Assembly: GCA_049670505.1 (NCBI GenBank)
Contig: JBATTK010000036.1
Span: forward strand, 81,791 to 145,790
DNA length: 64,000 bases
Reading direction: 5' to 3'
From: JBATTK01 sp049670505
GTDB lineage: Bacteria; Bacteroidota; Bacteroidia; Flavobacteriales; Flavobacteriaceae
Part shown: one piece after another, positions 33,824-42,258 of the stretch
How positions within the stretch are numbered: position 1 is the first letter of the stretch
Layout of the letters: every line of letters starts with the position of its first letter
Program-made: the position numbers and the translations under genes
Notes under the pieces: generated by a model
What the model was told of the DNA's origin: nothing
Databases searched by the model: none
Seen by the model: the letters and a program-made list of their open reading frames with translations, nothing else

Positions 33824-34678
33824 ATGAAACGAATTTTAATACCCACGGATTTCTCTAAAAATGCTTGGAATGCCATTTCTTTTGCCATGGAATTCTTTAA
33901 GGACCAAGACTGCACCTTTTATTTTTTACATACATATACACCGGCTTTTTATAGGATGGATTATATGATGGGCGGACCCTCTTACAGCGCTATTCCGGAT
34001 GCAGGAGTGGCACTGTCCTTGGCCGGATTGGAACGGACATTGGAGGATATAAAAAAACAATTCCCAAATAAAAAGCATAGCTATGAAACTTTATCGGCCT
34101 TTAATTTGCTTATTGATGAGATCAAAGAGGTCTGTACGGAAAAAAATATAGATATGATCGTTATGGGAACCAAAGGGGCTACCGGAGCCAAGGAGATTTT
34201 TATGGGTACCCAGACGGTATATACCATAAGAAAAGTAAATACTCCCGTTTTGGCCATTCCGGACGACTACAGTTACAGACCTGTACGGCATATTCTTTTT
34301 CCATCCGATTATATGTCCCGTTATAAGCAAATGGAACTGGACATACTAATAGCGCTGGCCAAAACATATGCAGCAAAAATTATCGTGTTGCATGCAACCG
34401 AGGAAGATCCTATTTCCGAGAAACAAAATAAGAACAAAGCTTTCTTGGCCCGATCTTTAAAGGAAGTACCCCATACTTTTGAGGAGATAGAAAAACAGTA
34501 TATGCCAAATGTAGTATACCAATTTATACAGCATCAGGATATTGAACTATTGGTCATGATGAATAGAAAGCATTCTTTTCTTGAAAGATTATTGATCAAA
34601 CAAAATGTGGATGCCATCGGGTTTGAAATAAACATTCCCTTTTTAGTGATACGGGATACAAGCGAGATTGCCGTATAA
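33824..34678 (+). CDS. Universal stress protein, degenerate-second-domain subfamily
   Basis: 284 residues, starting MKRILIPTDFSKNAWNAISF. Domain 1 has GTKGATGAKEIFMGTQTVYT, with threonine replacing serine after the last glycine. Domain 2 ends NRKHSFLERLLIKQNVDAIG and IPFLVIRD. A methionine- and tyrosine-rich insertion (FYRMDYMMGGPSYSAIPD) lies at about residues 43-60, in the region where all ten paralogues vary most. Second gene after the Fnr-type promoter at 32891. Confidence 0.88.
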   Translation: MKRILIPTDFSKNAWNAISFAMEFFKDQDCTFYFLHTYTPAFYRMDYMMGGPSYSAIPDAGVALSLAGLERTLEDIKKQFPNKKHSYETLSAFNLLIDEIKEVCTEKNIDMIVMGTKGATGAKEIFMGTQTVYTIRKVNTPVLAIPDDYSYRPVRHILFPSDYMSRYKQMELDILIALAKTYAAKIIVLHATEEDPISEKQNKNKAFLARSLKEVPHTFEEIEKQYMPNVVYQFIQHQDIELLVMMNRKHSFLERLLIKQNVDAIGFEINIPFLVIRDTSEIAV

Positions 34679-34858
34679 AATATTAGCTATGGAATAGGTC
34701 ATAACAAATTCGAATGCTAAATGAAATCAAAGATTCATGAACACCTTTAAAAAGTAATGGTTTAGGATGTGAATAATTACACGTGTCTGCTGGCAGGGCA
34801 GGTCTGAACTTTAAGATTTATGGTGAGCTTGTCTAACTAAACCAATAAATAGCAACAG

Positions 34859-35707
34859 ATGAAAACTATATTGTTACCCACGGACTTCTCCGATAATGCA
34901 TGGAATGCCATTTTTTATGCCTTAAAACTTTATCAGGCTATTCCCTGTCATTTTTATATTATGCACACCTATGATCCCAACCCCAAGAACGTTATTGGGG
35001 CAAGAGCATCGGTACGTTTGGGAATGTTACTGGAATCGTTACAGAAAGCATCGGAAGCTGGACTGGCCAAAACGGAACGTTATCTAGAAGAAAATCACAC
35101 CCATAAAAATCATAAGTTCGAGTTTCTATCCATTAAAAATAGTGTTCATGAGGCTATAAAAGAGGTACAGCAGAAAAAGGACATAGATTTTATTATTATG
35201 GGTACGCAAGGGGCTACAGGGGCAAAACAAATTTTTATGGGCAGCAACACCGTAAAGGTCATACGATCAATAAGAAGTTGCCCGGTAATAGCGGTACCCG
35301 AAGATTATAATTTTCAAACGATAAACCGAATCGTATTTCCTAGCGATTATACCCGTTTTTACGATCAGTACGAATTATTGCCCCTAATTGATTTGGCATC
35401 TTTATGGAAAGCCCAAATACGGATCTTTCACATCGCCAAAGATTTTTCAATGATTTCTACCCAAGAGTTGAATCAAAAAATGCTGGGAGAGCGACTCAAG
35501 GACCTGGAGTACGAGTTTTATGAATTTGTTATTAAGACAAACATTGCCGATGGTATTCACGACTTTGCTCAAGAAAATAAAGCTGATATGATTGCTCTGG
35601 TCCATTACAAAAAGTCGTTCATGGAAAAACTTACACAAGAACCTATAGTCACTAAGTTAGGGTTTAGTGCAAGGGTACCTCTTTTGGTATTGCCCGAATT
35701 GGCCTGA
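34859..35707 (+). CDS. Universal stress protein, degenerate-second-domain subfamily
   Basis: 282 residues, starting MKTILLPTDFSDNAWNAIFY. Domain 1 loop GTQGATGAKQIFMGSNTVKV intact; domain 2 has HYKKSFMEKLTQEPIVTKLG and ends VPLLVLPELA, closest in style to the USP at 25348. The 180-bp gap upstream contains no TGAY-N4-RTCA box, so this copy may be regulated differently or by weak read-through. A 7-bp inverted repeat (TTGTCAA/TTGACAA, 35716-35731) follows 8 bp after the stop. Confidence 0.88.
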   Translation: MKTILLPTDFSDNAWNAIFYALKLYQAIPCHFYIMHTYDPNPKNVIGARASVRLGMLLESLQKASEAGLAKTERYLEENHTHKNHKFEFLSIKNSVHEAIKEVQQKKDIDFIIMGTQGATGAKQIFMGSNTVKVIRSIRSCPVIAVPEDYNFQTINRIVFPSDYTRFYDQYELLPLIDLASLWKAQIRIFHIAKDFSMISTQELNQKMLGERLKDLEYEFYEFVIKTNIADGIHDFAQENKADMIALVHYKKSFMEKLTQEPIVTKLGFSARVPLLVLPELA

Positions 35708-35825
35708 TCAAATTTTTGTCAAACTTGACAACCATAGTATGATAATATAGATAATAGGATGAAACGAGCATTAAGAAATTTTAAAAATTACTTCACAAAA
35801 GGCAATGTTTAAAATTTTTAATGGG

Positions 35826-35858
35826 AGAGCGTAGCGGTTACATACGCTCTAAATTTTT
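35826..35858 (+). terminator. Rho-independent terminator between two USP genes
   Basis: Perfect 8-bp stem AGAGCGTA/TACGCTCT with a 9-nt loop, followed by AAATTTTTTA. It lies 118 bp downstream of the USP at 34859 and separates it from the USP at 35899, which therefore needs its own promoter. Confidence 0.65.
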
Positions 35859-35898
35859 TAATTAATTCATTATCAATAAATTAAAAAGATTTAAACGT

Positions 35899-36708
35899 AT
35901 GAAAAAAATACTGTTAACTACTGATTTTTCGGATAATGCAAGAAATGCGATCCACTATGCCCTATCCCTTTTTGAAAAAGAGGCGAGTACGTTCTATATA
36001 CTTCATGCATATCAAATGGGGCCTTCCGGAGTTGGTAGCAGAGCCGATTCTGAGCAAAAGTTGGAAATGCTTATGGCACAATTGGAAGCCATCAAGAAAA
36101 ATCCGGAACATACCTTTGAAACCACGTTCATTATGGATGGGCTACTGAGTGCTGTTGGGCGTACGATTATAGATAAGGATATCGATTATGTTTTTATGGG
36201 TACAAAAGGCTCTTCCCAAATAAAGGAAATTTTTATGGGGAGCAGTACGGTCAGCATTATAAAAAATGTAAATTCCTGTCCTATTATCGCCGTTCCCATG
36301 ACTTACAAAATACGGCCACTGAAAGAAATCGTATTGGTAACGGACTTTAAACATTTTTATGAAAAAGCCGAATTGATGCCGCTACTTGAGATTGTAAAAC
36401 TTTCGAAGTCAATGCTTCTAGTGGCACACATTAATGAAGAAAATGAACTTACGGCAAACCAGAAAAACGGGAGGAAACTTCTTAAGAACAAACTCGAAGG
36501 TATATCCCATTGGTTCCACGACGTTGAAATGTTCTCTTCAGTCTCCTATGTAGCATATACCTTGGTAAAAGAGAATACTAATATTGGAATGATAGCTATG
36601 TTGAAGCGCAGACATGGTTTCTTTGCGAAGCTCGTTCGGGAACCGGTCATAAAAAAAATTGCGTTTAAGACCGAGGTACCTTTTCTAGTGCTACCCGAAT
36701 TAGAATAA
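35899..36708 (+). CDS. Universal stress protein, degenerate-second-domain subfamily
   Basis: 269 residues, starting MKKILLTTDFSDNARNAIHY (threonine in place of the usual proline, so TTDFS not PTDFS). Domain 1 loop GTKGSSQIKEIFMGSSTVSI keeps the glycine frame. Domain 2 has KRRHGFFAKLVREPVIKKIA and ends VPFLVLPELE. It is the shortest of the ten because the variable insertion near residue 45 is reduced. No Fnr-type box at the standard distance is visible upstream; the region is very AT-rich. Confidence 0.88.
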   Translation: MKKILLTTDFSDNARNAIHYALSLFEKEASTFYILHAYQMGPSGVGSRADSEQKLEMLMAQLEAIKKNPEHTFETTFIMDGLLSAVGRTIIDKDIDYVFMGTKGSSQIKEIFMGSSTVSIIKNVNSCPIIAVPMTYKIRPLKEIVLVTDFKHFYEKAELMPLLEIVKLSKSMLLVAHINEENELTANQKNGRKLLKNKLEGISHWFHDVEMFSSVSYVAYTLVKENTNIGMIAMLKRRHGFFAKLVREPVIKKIAFKTEVPFLVLPELE

Positions 36709-36731
36709 ATAGTACCTAAAGAGAATTTGTG

Positions 36732-36998
36732 TTAGACTAGGGCCTGCTCAAACTTGGGGCCATAATTCAAGTGGGTTTTTCCATTCTGGCATTTATACTT
36801 AAGGATGGGATATCCTATTCGCCAAAGTTCTTTTTTTACCTTTTGAAAGGCAAGTGGCCCTTCAAAAAGAAAATATATCATCTGGCTATCAATATCGATA
36901 TCGATAATCCTAATGTCCATTATTCTGCTAAGATTCCTGGTGATCTTTTGTTTGCATTTTTCGGATTCTAGATACTGTAGTTTAGCTAACGCTCTCAT
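36732..36998 (-). CDS. Small HMA-like (ferredoxin-fold) protein lacking the CxxC metal site
   Basis: 88 residues. The pattern of a basic helix (EKCKQKITRNLSRIMDI), beta strands (RIIDIDIDSQMIYFLFEG) and a second helix (AFQKVKKELWRIGYP) resembles heavy-metal-associated domains, but the metal loop retains only one cysteine (SEKCKQK), so classical Cu(I) binding by CxxC is not possible. Unrecognised in detail. It is on the minus strand, facing the USPs, with a TGATAAATATCA palindrome 63 bp upstream. It could be a regulatory or protein-interaction module; this is a guess. Confidence 0.6.
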   Translation of the reverse strand: MRALAKLQYLESEKCKQKITRNLSRIMDIRIIDIDIDSQMIYFLFEGPLAFQKVKKELWRIGYPILKYKCQNGKTHLNYGPKFEQALV

Positions 36999-37029
36999 GA
37001 TTTCTTTTGATTACCTTTCTTTTTTGAAC

Positions 37030-37072
37030 TTAAAGTACAATGGGTTTTATGCATACAAAATGATAAATATCA
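37030..37072 (-). promoter_or_regulatory. Fnr-type box with weak -7 element for the HMA-like gene
   Basis: Perfect palindrome TGATAAATATCA at 37061-37072, identical to the nos box. On the minus strand TACTTTAA at 37030-37037 sits at 29.5 nt but matches the -7 consensus poorly. On the plus strand TATGTTAC lies at the same distance with no gene behind it. Confidence 0.5.
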
Positions 37073-37136
37073 GTTGAACTTTTTTTTAACTATGATATGT
37101 TACATCAAAAACAAAAAATGTGATCCTACTTGGACT

Positions 37137-37660
37137 GTTTTCAGTTATCAGTTACTGGTTATCAATTACCAGTTATGAGTTATGAGTTCAGAGTTATGAA
37201 TTTGGCCTTGCCTAATGCCAATTTTTGGAATTCAGAATTCAGAATTCGGAATTTGGTTTCCAGTATTCAGTTTGCAGTTTACAGTTTCTCGTTTCTGGTT
37301 TGGCTTTTTTTCCTTCGTCTTCGTAGAGATGGTATCCAGTTTCCGGTTATCAAATACCTATTGCCTAATACCTAATACCTACTGTTACTGCCACTGCTTA
37401 CTGAAGACTTCCTTTCGTTTTTTGAGCAAAGGGAAAAGAACAAAGACTTAATGTGTGACAAAGTAATCCGGTTTGCAGTTTCTATAATTCATCATCCAGC
37501 ATCCAGCATCCAGCATCCAGCTTCCAGTTTCTTGTTTTCAGTTTCTATTTTTCATAACTCATAACTCATAACTCATCATCCAATGTCCAGCTTCCGGTGA
37601 TCTAGTTATTCAATGGCAAAGCCCACTACTGACTACCAATTACTGAATACTGCCAACCGG
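37137..37660. repeat. 7-bp-period degenerate repeat island 3 (largest)
   Basis: 37137-37199 is nine consecutive heptamers (GTTTTCA, GTTATCA, GTTACTG, GTTATCA, ATTACCA, GTTATGA, GTTATGA, GTTCAGA, GTTATGA). 37228-37304 is eleven more, from GAATTCA through GTTTCCA, GTATTCA, GTTTGCA, GTTTACA to GTTTGGC. Further on come CCTAATA units, five CATCCAG-type units at 37493-37527 and three CATAACT units at 37553-37573. The island fills most of the 780-bp gap 36999-37778. Apparent short reading frames here are by-products of the repeats. Confidence 0.75.
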
Positions 37661-37719
37661 TTACGTTTATAAAGGAATCTTGTTTAATCTAAACTAGAAA
37701 GCTAGGAATTGGGAGTAAA

Positions 37720-37762
37720 TGATTTTTATCATTTTAAATGGTGACTCTCCATAGTATTTTTA
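37720..37762 (+). promoter_or_regulatory. Fnr-type box plus -7 element for the USP at 37779
   Basis: Palindrome TGATTTTTATCA at 37720-37731, -7 element TATTTTTA at 37755-37762, spacing 29.5 nt, 16 bp before the ATG. Confidence 0.7.
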
Positions 37763-37778
37763 TGGGAATAAGTATAAA

Positions 37779-38627
37779 ATGGATATGATGAAGCACATTT
37801 TAATTCCAACGGATTTTTCGGATAATGCTTGGAATGCTGTCCAATATGCGATAGCCTTGTTCAAAAAAACCGAATGTGTTTTTTATCTATTCAATATCAA
37901 TCCTATTGCCCCATACGCTGGCTCGGAAACATCCATTGTTGGTTCTAGCAAAGTTTTAGAGGATGCCATTTTGCAAGAGAGTGACCAACAATTGCAAAAA
38001 CTGTTGGAACGAATAGAGCAGCTTCCATTGAATGCCAAGCATACTTTTGAAACCCATTCCGTTTACGATTTTTTTGTGGATGCCATTAGAAAGGAAATCG
38101 CGGATAAGAAAATAGACTTGATCATAATGGGTACAAAAGGAGCTTCCGGATTTAAAAAGGTAGCTATGGGCAGTAATACGGCAGATGTCATTACAAAAGT
38201 AAAGTGTCCTCTATTGGCCGTTCCGGAGAATGCGGAATACAAGAAACCGAGAGAAATAGCATTTCCAACGGATTTTAACTTGAGTTATGATATCAAAGTG
38301 CTGGATACCTTAATTGAAATGGCACAAATAAATAAATCGGCCCTCCGCGTGCTACATATTTCCAAAAAAGGTGAAGAACTCAATAGTGAACAGTTTAAAA
38401 ACAAGGAGTTTTTGCATGATTATTTTAAAGACTTGGAACATAGTTTTCATACGGTAACCGGTAAAAAACTTGAAACTGCCGTTCAGTGTTTTGCGGAGAG
38501 CAGGGATTTGGATATGATTTCCATGGTTGCAAAGAACCTAAATTTTATCCAACGTGTTCTCTTCAGACCTGCCGTGCAAGAAATTAGTTACCATACCGAC
38601 ATTCCTTTTTTGGTGCTGCACGAATGA
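37779..38627 (+). CDS. Universal stress protein, degenerate-second-domain subfamily
   Basis: 282 residues, starting MDMMKHILIPTDFSDNAWNA; translation may also begin at one of the two further ATG codons. Domain 1 loop GTKGASGFKKVAMGSNTADV intact. Domain 2 has MVAKNLNFIQRVLFRPAVQE and ends IPFLVLHE, pairing it with the USP at 32021. It stands alone behind its own Fnr-type promoter, next to repeat island 3. Confidence 0.9.
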   Translation: MDMMKHILIPTDFSDNAWNAVQYAIALFKKTECVFYLFNINPIAPYAGSETSIVGSSKVLEDAILQESDQQLQKLLERIEQLPLNAKHTFETHSVYDFFVDAIRKEIADKKIDLIIMGTKGASGFKKVAMGSNTADVITKVKCPLLAVPENAEYKKPREIAFPTDFNLSYDIKVLDTLIEMAQINKSALRVLHISKKGEELNSEQFKNKEFLHDYFKDLEHSFHTVTGKKLETAVQCFAESRDLDMISMVAKNLNFIQRVLFRPAVQEISYHTDIPFLVLHE

Positions 38628-38694
38628 GGTTATTATCTAAAGACACTGTATGGTACATCCCCCTTTTTCGAATAAATCAAAAAATCTGCAAACT

Positions 38695-39195
38695 ATGCCA
38701 CGACCCAAAACAAAGGAAGAATTAATAGCACTTAGTACAAAACATTATAAGCGGTTAATGGATTTTGTCGACTCGTTTCCTAAAGCCGAATTTGATCAGG
38801 AATTTCCAGAGCAGTATCTGAATAGGAATATTAAGGATGTTTTGGCACATCTTCACCATTGGCATTTAATGGTACTGGACTGGTATATGATCGGGATGAA
38901 AGGAGAAAAACCGGATATTCCGGGCAAGGGATATACATGGAGGACTCTGCCCAAGTTAAATCTTGAAATCCGGGAAAAGTACAAAGACATGGATGGTGAG
39001 GCGGTAAGGGTTTTGTTGGACAATTCGTTTCACGATGTTCAAAAACTAATAAAAAAGCATACGGACGAGGAACTCTTTGAAAAGAAAAAATACAAGTGGA
39101 CCGGAACAACTTCGCTGGGTGCCTATCTTATATCCGTAAGTTCAAGTCATTATGATTGGGCATATAAATTGATACGAAAATGTAAAAAATCGTAA
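38695..39195 (+). CDS. ClbS/DfsB-family four-helix-bundle protein
   Basis: 166 residues from the ATG at 38695 (MPRPKTKEELIALSTKHYKR); an upstream start adding MVHPPFSNKSKN is less likely. Features match the ClbS/DfsB (DUF1706) family of DinB-like bundles: the helix with RNIKDVLAHLHHWHLMVLDW, then KGYTWRTLPKLN and HYDWAYKLIRK. The founding member ClbS protects against the genotoxin colibactin, but most homologues have no known role and there is no toxin cluster here. It converges with the thioredoxin gene (24-bp gap). Confidence 0.85.
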   Translation: MPRPKTKEELIALSTKHYKRLMDFVDSFPKAEFDQEFPEQYLNRNIKDVLAHLHHWHLMVLDWYMIGMKGEKPDIPGKGYTWRTLPKLNLEIREKYKDMDGEAVRVLLDNSFHDVQKLIKKHTDEELFEKKKYKWTGTTSLGAYLISVSSSHYDWAYKLIRKCKKS

Positions 39196-39218
39196 TCATA
39201 TAAATTGTCGGTAGTGCA

Positions 39219-39518
39219 CTAGCTATGTGATTGAATAATTTGTATAATATCATCTTTCTGTAATACACCGGATTGTCGCCATACTGGTTTGCCATTTGTA
39301 AACAAGAGCATGGTGGGTACACCTCGTACTTGATACTTATTGGCCAACGTTTGGTTTTTGTCCACATCAATTTTTACAATTTTGATGTTGTCCCCCAATT
39401 CATCCTTCACCTGTTTTAAAATTGGGGCCAATACCTTGCAAGGGCCACACCAGTCAGCATAAAAATCCAAGAGAACCGATTTTTGGGAAGTGATGATTGC
39501 CTTAAAATTACTTTTCAT
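39219..39518 (-). CDS. trxA: Thioredoxin
   Basis: 99 residues with the redox motif WCGPCK in LLDFYADWCGPCKVLAPILK, the cis-proline segment GVPTMLLFTNG, and normal thioredoxin length. No signal peptide, so cytoplasmic. It is divergent from the USP at 39630 and shares a 111-bp intergenic region with an Fnr-type box, but no -7 element at the standard distance faces this gene. Confidence 0.93.
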   Translation of the reverse strand: MKSNFKAIITSQKSVLLDFYADWCGPCKVLAPILKQVKDELGDNIKIVKIDVDKNQTLANKYQVRGVPTMLLFTNGKPVWRQSGVLQKDDIIQIIQSHS

Positions 39519-39568
39519 CTATGTATAGTTTAATAATTGCAATTTAAGAAAAACACAAAATTCAGAAC

Positions 39569-39611
39569 TGACGAATATCATGGTTTTTGGTTCCTCTTGA
39601 ATTTACTTTTG
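39569..39611 (+). promoter_or_regulatory. Fnr-type box plus -7 element for the USP operon at 39630
   Basis: Palindrome TGACGAATATCA at 39569-39580, -7 element TACTTTTG at 39604-39611, spacing 29.5 nt, 18 bp before the ATG. Confidence 0.73.
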
Positions 39612-39629
39612 ATATGAAAAATACAAATA

Positions 39630-40466
39630 ATGATGAAAAAGATTTTGCTCCCGACCGATTTTTCGGAAAACGCATATAATGCTATTAGTTATGCCTTAAA
39701 GCTCTATAAAAACCAGGAATGTGCTTTTTACCTTTTACATACCTATACTCCTGCCATATATCAGGCAGAATATGTTTTGCACAGTCCGGGACAAATAGGT
39801 TTGGGGGATATCTACCAGACAAGGGCTTTGACGCAATTGGAAGATTTAATGAAAAAACTGGATAAGGAATTCAAGAATCCCAAGCATATTTTTGTACCCC
39901 ATTCGGCTTTTAATCTTTTAGTGGACGAAATTTTGGAAATGGTTGAAAACGAAAAGATGGATCTTATAGTTATGGGTACCCAAGGCGCTACGGGGGCAAA
40001 AGAAATATTATTCGGAACGCATACGGTACACGTAATCAAAAAAACAAGTTGTCCCGTTATCGCCATACCTCCCAATTTTGAATATGAGGCCCCGAAGGAA
40101 ATTTTATTTCCAACGGACTATGAAATCGATTATCAAAAAGAGCAGTTACAAGAGCTATTGGATATTGGCAAGAACCATATTTCCAGAATAGAAGTAATGC
40201 ATGTTTCCAGTGGATATGATTTAACGGAAGCGCAAGAGAAGAACAAATCAAAGCTAGATGAAATATTGGATACCACGGCACATTTGTTTCACGATATGTC
40301 CAATCAGGGTGTTATAGACGGGATAAATAATTTTCAACTAAAGAAAAAAATGAATCTTTTAGCGATGGTAAGGAACAAGCACACCTTTTTTGAACGCTTA
40401 TTTATAGAACCGGTCATAAAAAAGATAGGGTTCCACGTTACCATACCTTTCATGGTCATCCCATAA
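39630..40466 (+). CDS. Universal stress protein, degenerate-second-domain subfamily
   Basis: 278 residues, starting MMKKILLPTDFSENAYNAIS. Domain 1 loop GTQGATGAKEILFGTHTVHV (Gly-Thr in place of Gly-Ser). Domain 2 has RNKHTFFERLFIEPVIKKIG and ends IPFMVIP. It is the first gene of a run of three USPs and a small unknown protein, with 19 bp to the next gene. Confidence 0.9.
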   Translation: MMKKILLPTDFSENAYNAISYALKLYKNQECAFYLLHTYTPAIYQAEYVLHSPGQIGLGDIYQTRALTQLEDLMKKLDKEFKNPKHIFVPHSAFNLLVDEILEMVENEKMDLIVMGTQGATGAKEILFGTHTVHVIKKTSCPVIAIPPNFEYEAPKEILFPTDYEIDYQKEQLQELLDIGKNHISRIEVMHVSSGYDLTEAQEKNKSKLDEILDTTAHLFHDMSNQGVIDGINNFQLKKKMNLLAMVRNKHTFFERLFIEPVIKKIGFHVTIPFMVIP

Positions 40467-40485
40467 TCAGTAAAAAACAAAGACT

Positions 40486-41334
40486 ATGCATACTATTCTT
40501 GTTCCGACCGATTTTTCCAATGAGGCATACAACGCCTTGTTTTATGCAACGCAACTATTAAAATCAAAGGTTTGTACTTTTTATATTCTAAATACATTTA
40601 ATGAAACAACCCCTTTGCGGACCAAAAGAATAGCGAGGAGAGGGGGTAAGGCATTGATAGGACAATTAAGGGACGAATCTAGTGAAGGCTTACAGGGCAC
40701 ATATCATAAAATTGTTCTGGACAACAATAATCCGGATCATACATTCCATGTTATTTCTGAAAATAGGGGGCTAACGGAGACCATATCAAAAATAGTTCAG
40801 GAAAAGCAAATAGATATGGTGGTAGTGGGGAACAAGGGTGTTACCGGCGCCAAAACGGTTTTTTGGGGAAGTAATACGACCAGGATTATAAATGAAATGA
40901 AACAATGCCCTATCCTTACCGTACCTAAGGAAATAGATTTTAAAATACCGCGGGATATTGCATTTGCAACGGACTATAAGCGCAGTTATAGTGCCGAAAT
41001 CCTGAATCCTATACAAACTATTGCATCGCTTTTTAATAGCTCCGTACGCATTATGCATATCAATGAGAAGGAAAGGTTGGACAAGTATCAGGAATCCAAT
41101 AGCAATACATTACGGGAATATCTCTCCAAATTAGACCATTCGGTTCATTGGATGCCCTATTTTGGGAGTAAGGTAGATGCTATTACACTTTTCTTAAAGG
41201 AATTGGATATCGATATGTTGACCATGGTTAATTATAGTCATAACTTTTTGGGAAACCTCCTTAGGGAGCCCGTTATCAAAAGAGTGAATTTTAATCTTGA
41301 AATTCCTTTTTTGGTCATTCCCTGTCAAGACTGA
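40486..41334 (+). CDS. Universal stress protein, degenerate-second-domain subfamily
   Basis: 282 residues, starting MHTILVPTDFSNEAYNALFY. Domain 1 loop GNKGVTGAKTVFWGSNTTRI keeps the glycines. Domain 2 has NYSHNFLGNLLREPVIKRVN and ends IPFLVIPCQD. A basic patch, RTKRIARRGGKALIG, lies in the variable region near residue 45. It follows the previous USP by 19 bp and is probably cotranscribed; the next USP has its own Fnr-type box, which starts in the last codon of this gene. Confidence 0.9.
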   Translation: MHTILVPTDFSNEAYNALFYATQLLKSKVCTFYILNTFNETTPLRTKRIARRGGKALIGQLRDESSEGLQGTYHKIVLDNNNPDHTFHVISENRGLTETISKIVQEKQIDMVVVGNKGVTGAKTVFWGSNTTRIINEMKQCPILTVPKEIDFKIPRDIAFATDYKRSYSAEILNPIQTIASLFNSSVRIMHINEKERLDKYQESNSNTLREYLSKLDHSVHWMPYFGSKVDAITLFLKELDIDMLTMVNYSHNFLGNLLREPVIKRVNFNLEIPFLVIPCQD

Positions 41335-41374
41335 CAATTATCATGGGAATAGCGGTGTTGTAAATCTAATTTTA
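41332..41374 (+). promoter_or_regulatory. Fnr-type box plus -7 element for the USP at 41398
   Basis: Palindrome TGACAATTATCA at 41332-41343, overlapping the stop codon of the previous USP; -7 element TAATTTTA at 41367-41374, spacing 29.5 nt. An internal promoter within the USP run. Confidence 0.65.
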
Positions 41375-41397
41375 TATCCTAATGTGAACGAAGCATC

Positions 41398-42246
41398 ATG
41401 AACAAACGAATTTTATTGCCCACGGATTTCTCTAAAAATTCATTGAACGCCATTCGTTATGCATTGAGCTTCTATAAAAATCAAGAGTGTGATTTTTTTT
41501 TCCTGAACGCGTATCAGGTACATAACTATTCCATAGACAGTATGATGGTACCGGAGCCGGGGGAAAAAACATACGAAGCGGCAAAAAAATCTTCGGAGGA
41601 TGGAATGTTGAGATTAATGGATATTTTAAAATTGCATAATGACAATCCTAAACATACATTCCATACCATTTCTACCTTTAATAGTTTGTTGCATGCCATT
41701 TCCACTATAATTGCAAAAAAGGATATAGACCTTGTTGTTATGGGTACTAAAGGGGCTACAGGGGCCAAAGCGGTCCTATTTGGGACCAATACGGTAGATG
41801 TTATGGAAAATATCACGGAATGTCCGGTATTGGCTATACCGGACGAATATCTATTCTCTCCCCCCAAGGAAATTGTTTTTCCAACGGATTATAGGTCCGG
41901 TTTTAAAAGAAGGGAGATGAATTTTCTTTTGGATATTTCCAACTTGTATGATACGCCTATTAGAATTTTACATATAGAAGAAGCAAATAAGCTGAATATT
42001 GTACAGAAGCGTAACAAGGAACTGTTGGAAGAAATGTTGGAAGGTAAGGAATGCAGTAACCATGTACTTAGGGATATAAAGGTCCGCACCGGAATAAATA
42101 CTTTTATACAAAGCAGGGAGAGCGATATGATCGCCTTTTTAAACAAAAAGCATACATTTTTTGCAAGCATGTTATCCAAACCGTTAGTGAAGGATATGGG
42201 GTATGGTTCCAATATTCCCATTTTAGTGTTGAACGATAGATCATAA
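41398..42246 (+). CDS. Universal stress protein, degenerate-second-domain subfamily
   Basis: 282 residues, starting MNKRILLPTDFSKNSLNAIR. Domain 1 loop GTKGATGAKAVLFGTNTVDV. Domain 2 carries NKKHTFFASMLSKPLVKDMG and ends IPILVLNDRS; the EPVIKK element has drifted to KPLVKD, making this the most diverged tail in the subfamily. It is followed 12 bp later by the small protein gene at 42259. Confidence 0.9.
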   Translation: MNKRILLPTDFSKNSLNAIRYALSFYKNQECDFFFLNAYQVHNYSIDSMMVPEPGEKTYEAAKKSSEDGMLRLMDILKLHNDNPKHTFHTISTFNSLLHAISTIIAKKDIDLVVMGTKGATGAKAVLFGTNTVDVMENITECPVLAIPDEYLFSPPKEIVFPTDYRSGFKRREMNFLLDISNLYDTPIRILHIEEANKLNIVQKRNKELLEEMLEGKECSNHVLRDIKVRTGINTFIQSRESDMIAFLNKKHTFFASMLSKPLVKDMGYGSNIPILVLNDRS

Positions 42247-42258
42247 AAACATAGGAGT

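Noticed and set aside
34679..34858. Search for an Fnr-type box upstream of the USP at 34859
   Set aside because: No TGAY-N4-RTCA sequence was found; TTACACGTGTC near 34777 is palindromic but different and unsupported.
35716..35731. Inverted repeat TTGTCAA/TTGACAA as an Fnr-type operator for the USP at 35899
   Set aside because: Half-sites are in the opposite orientation to TGAY-N4-RTCA, and a terminator separates it from the gene.
37130..37451. Two plus-strand open frames of about 80 codons
   Set aside because: They consist of the 7-bp repeat array read in frame, which gives an apparent protein periodicity of 7/3; no gene signals.
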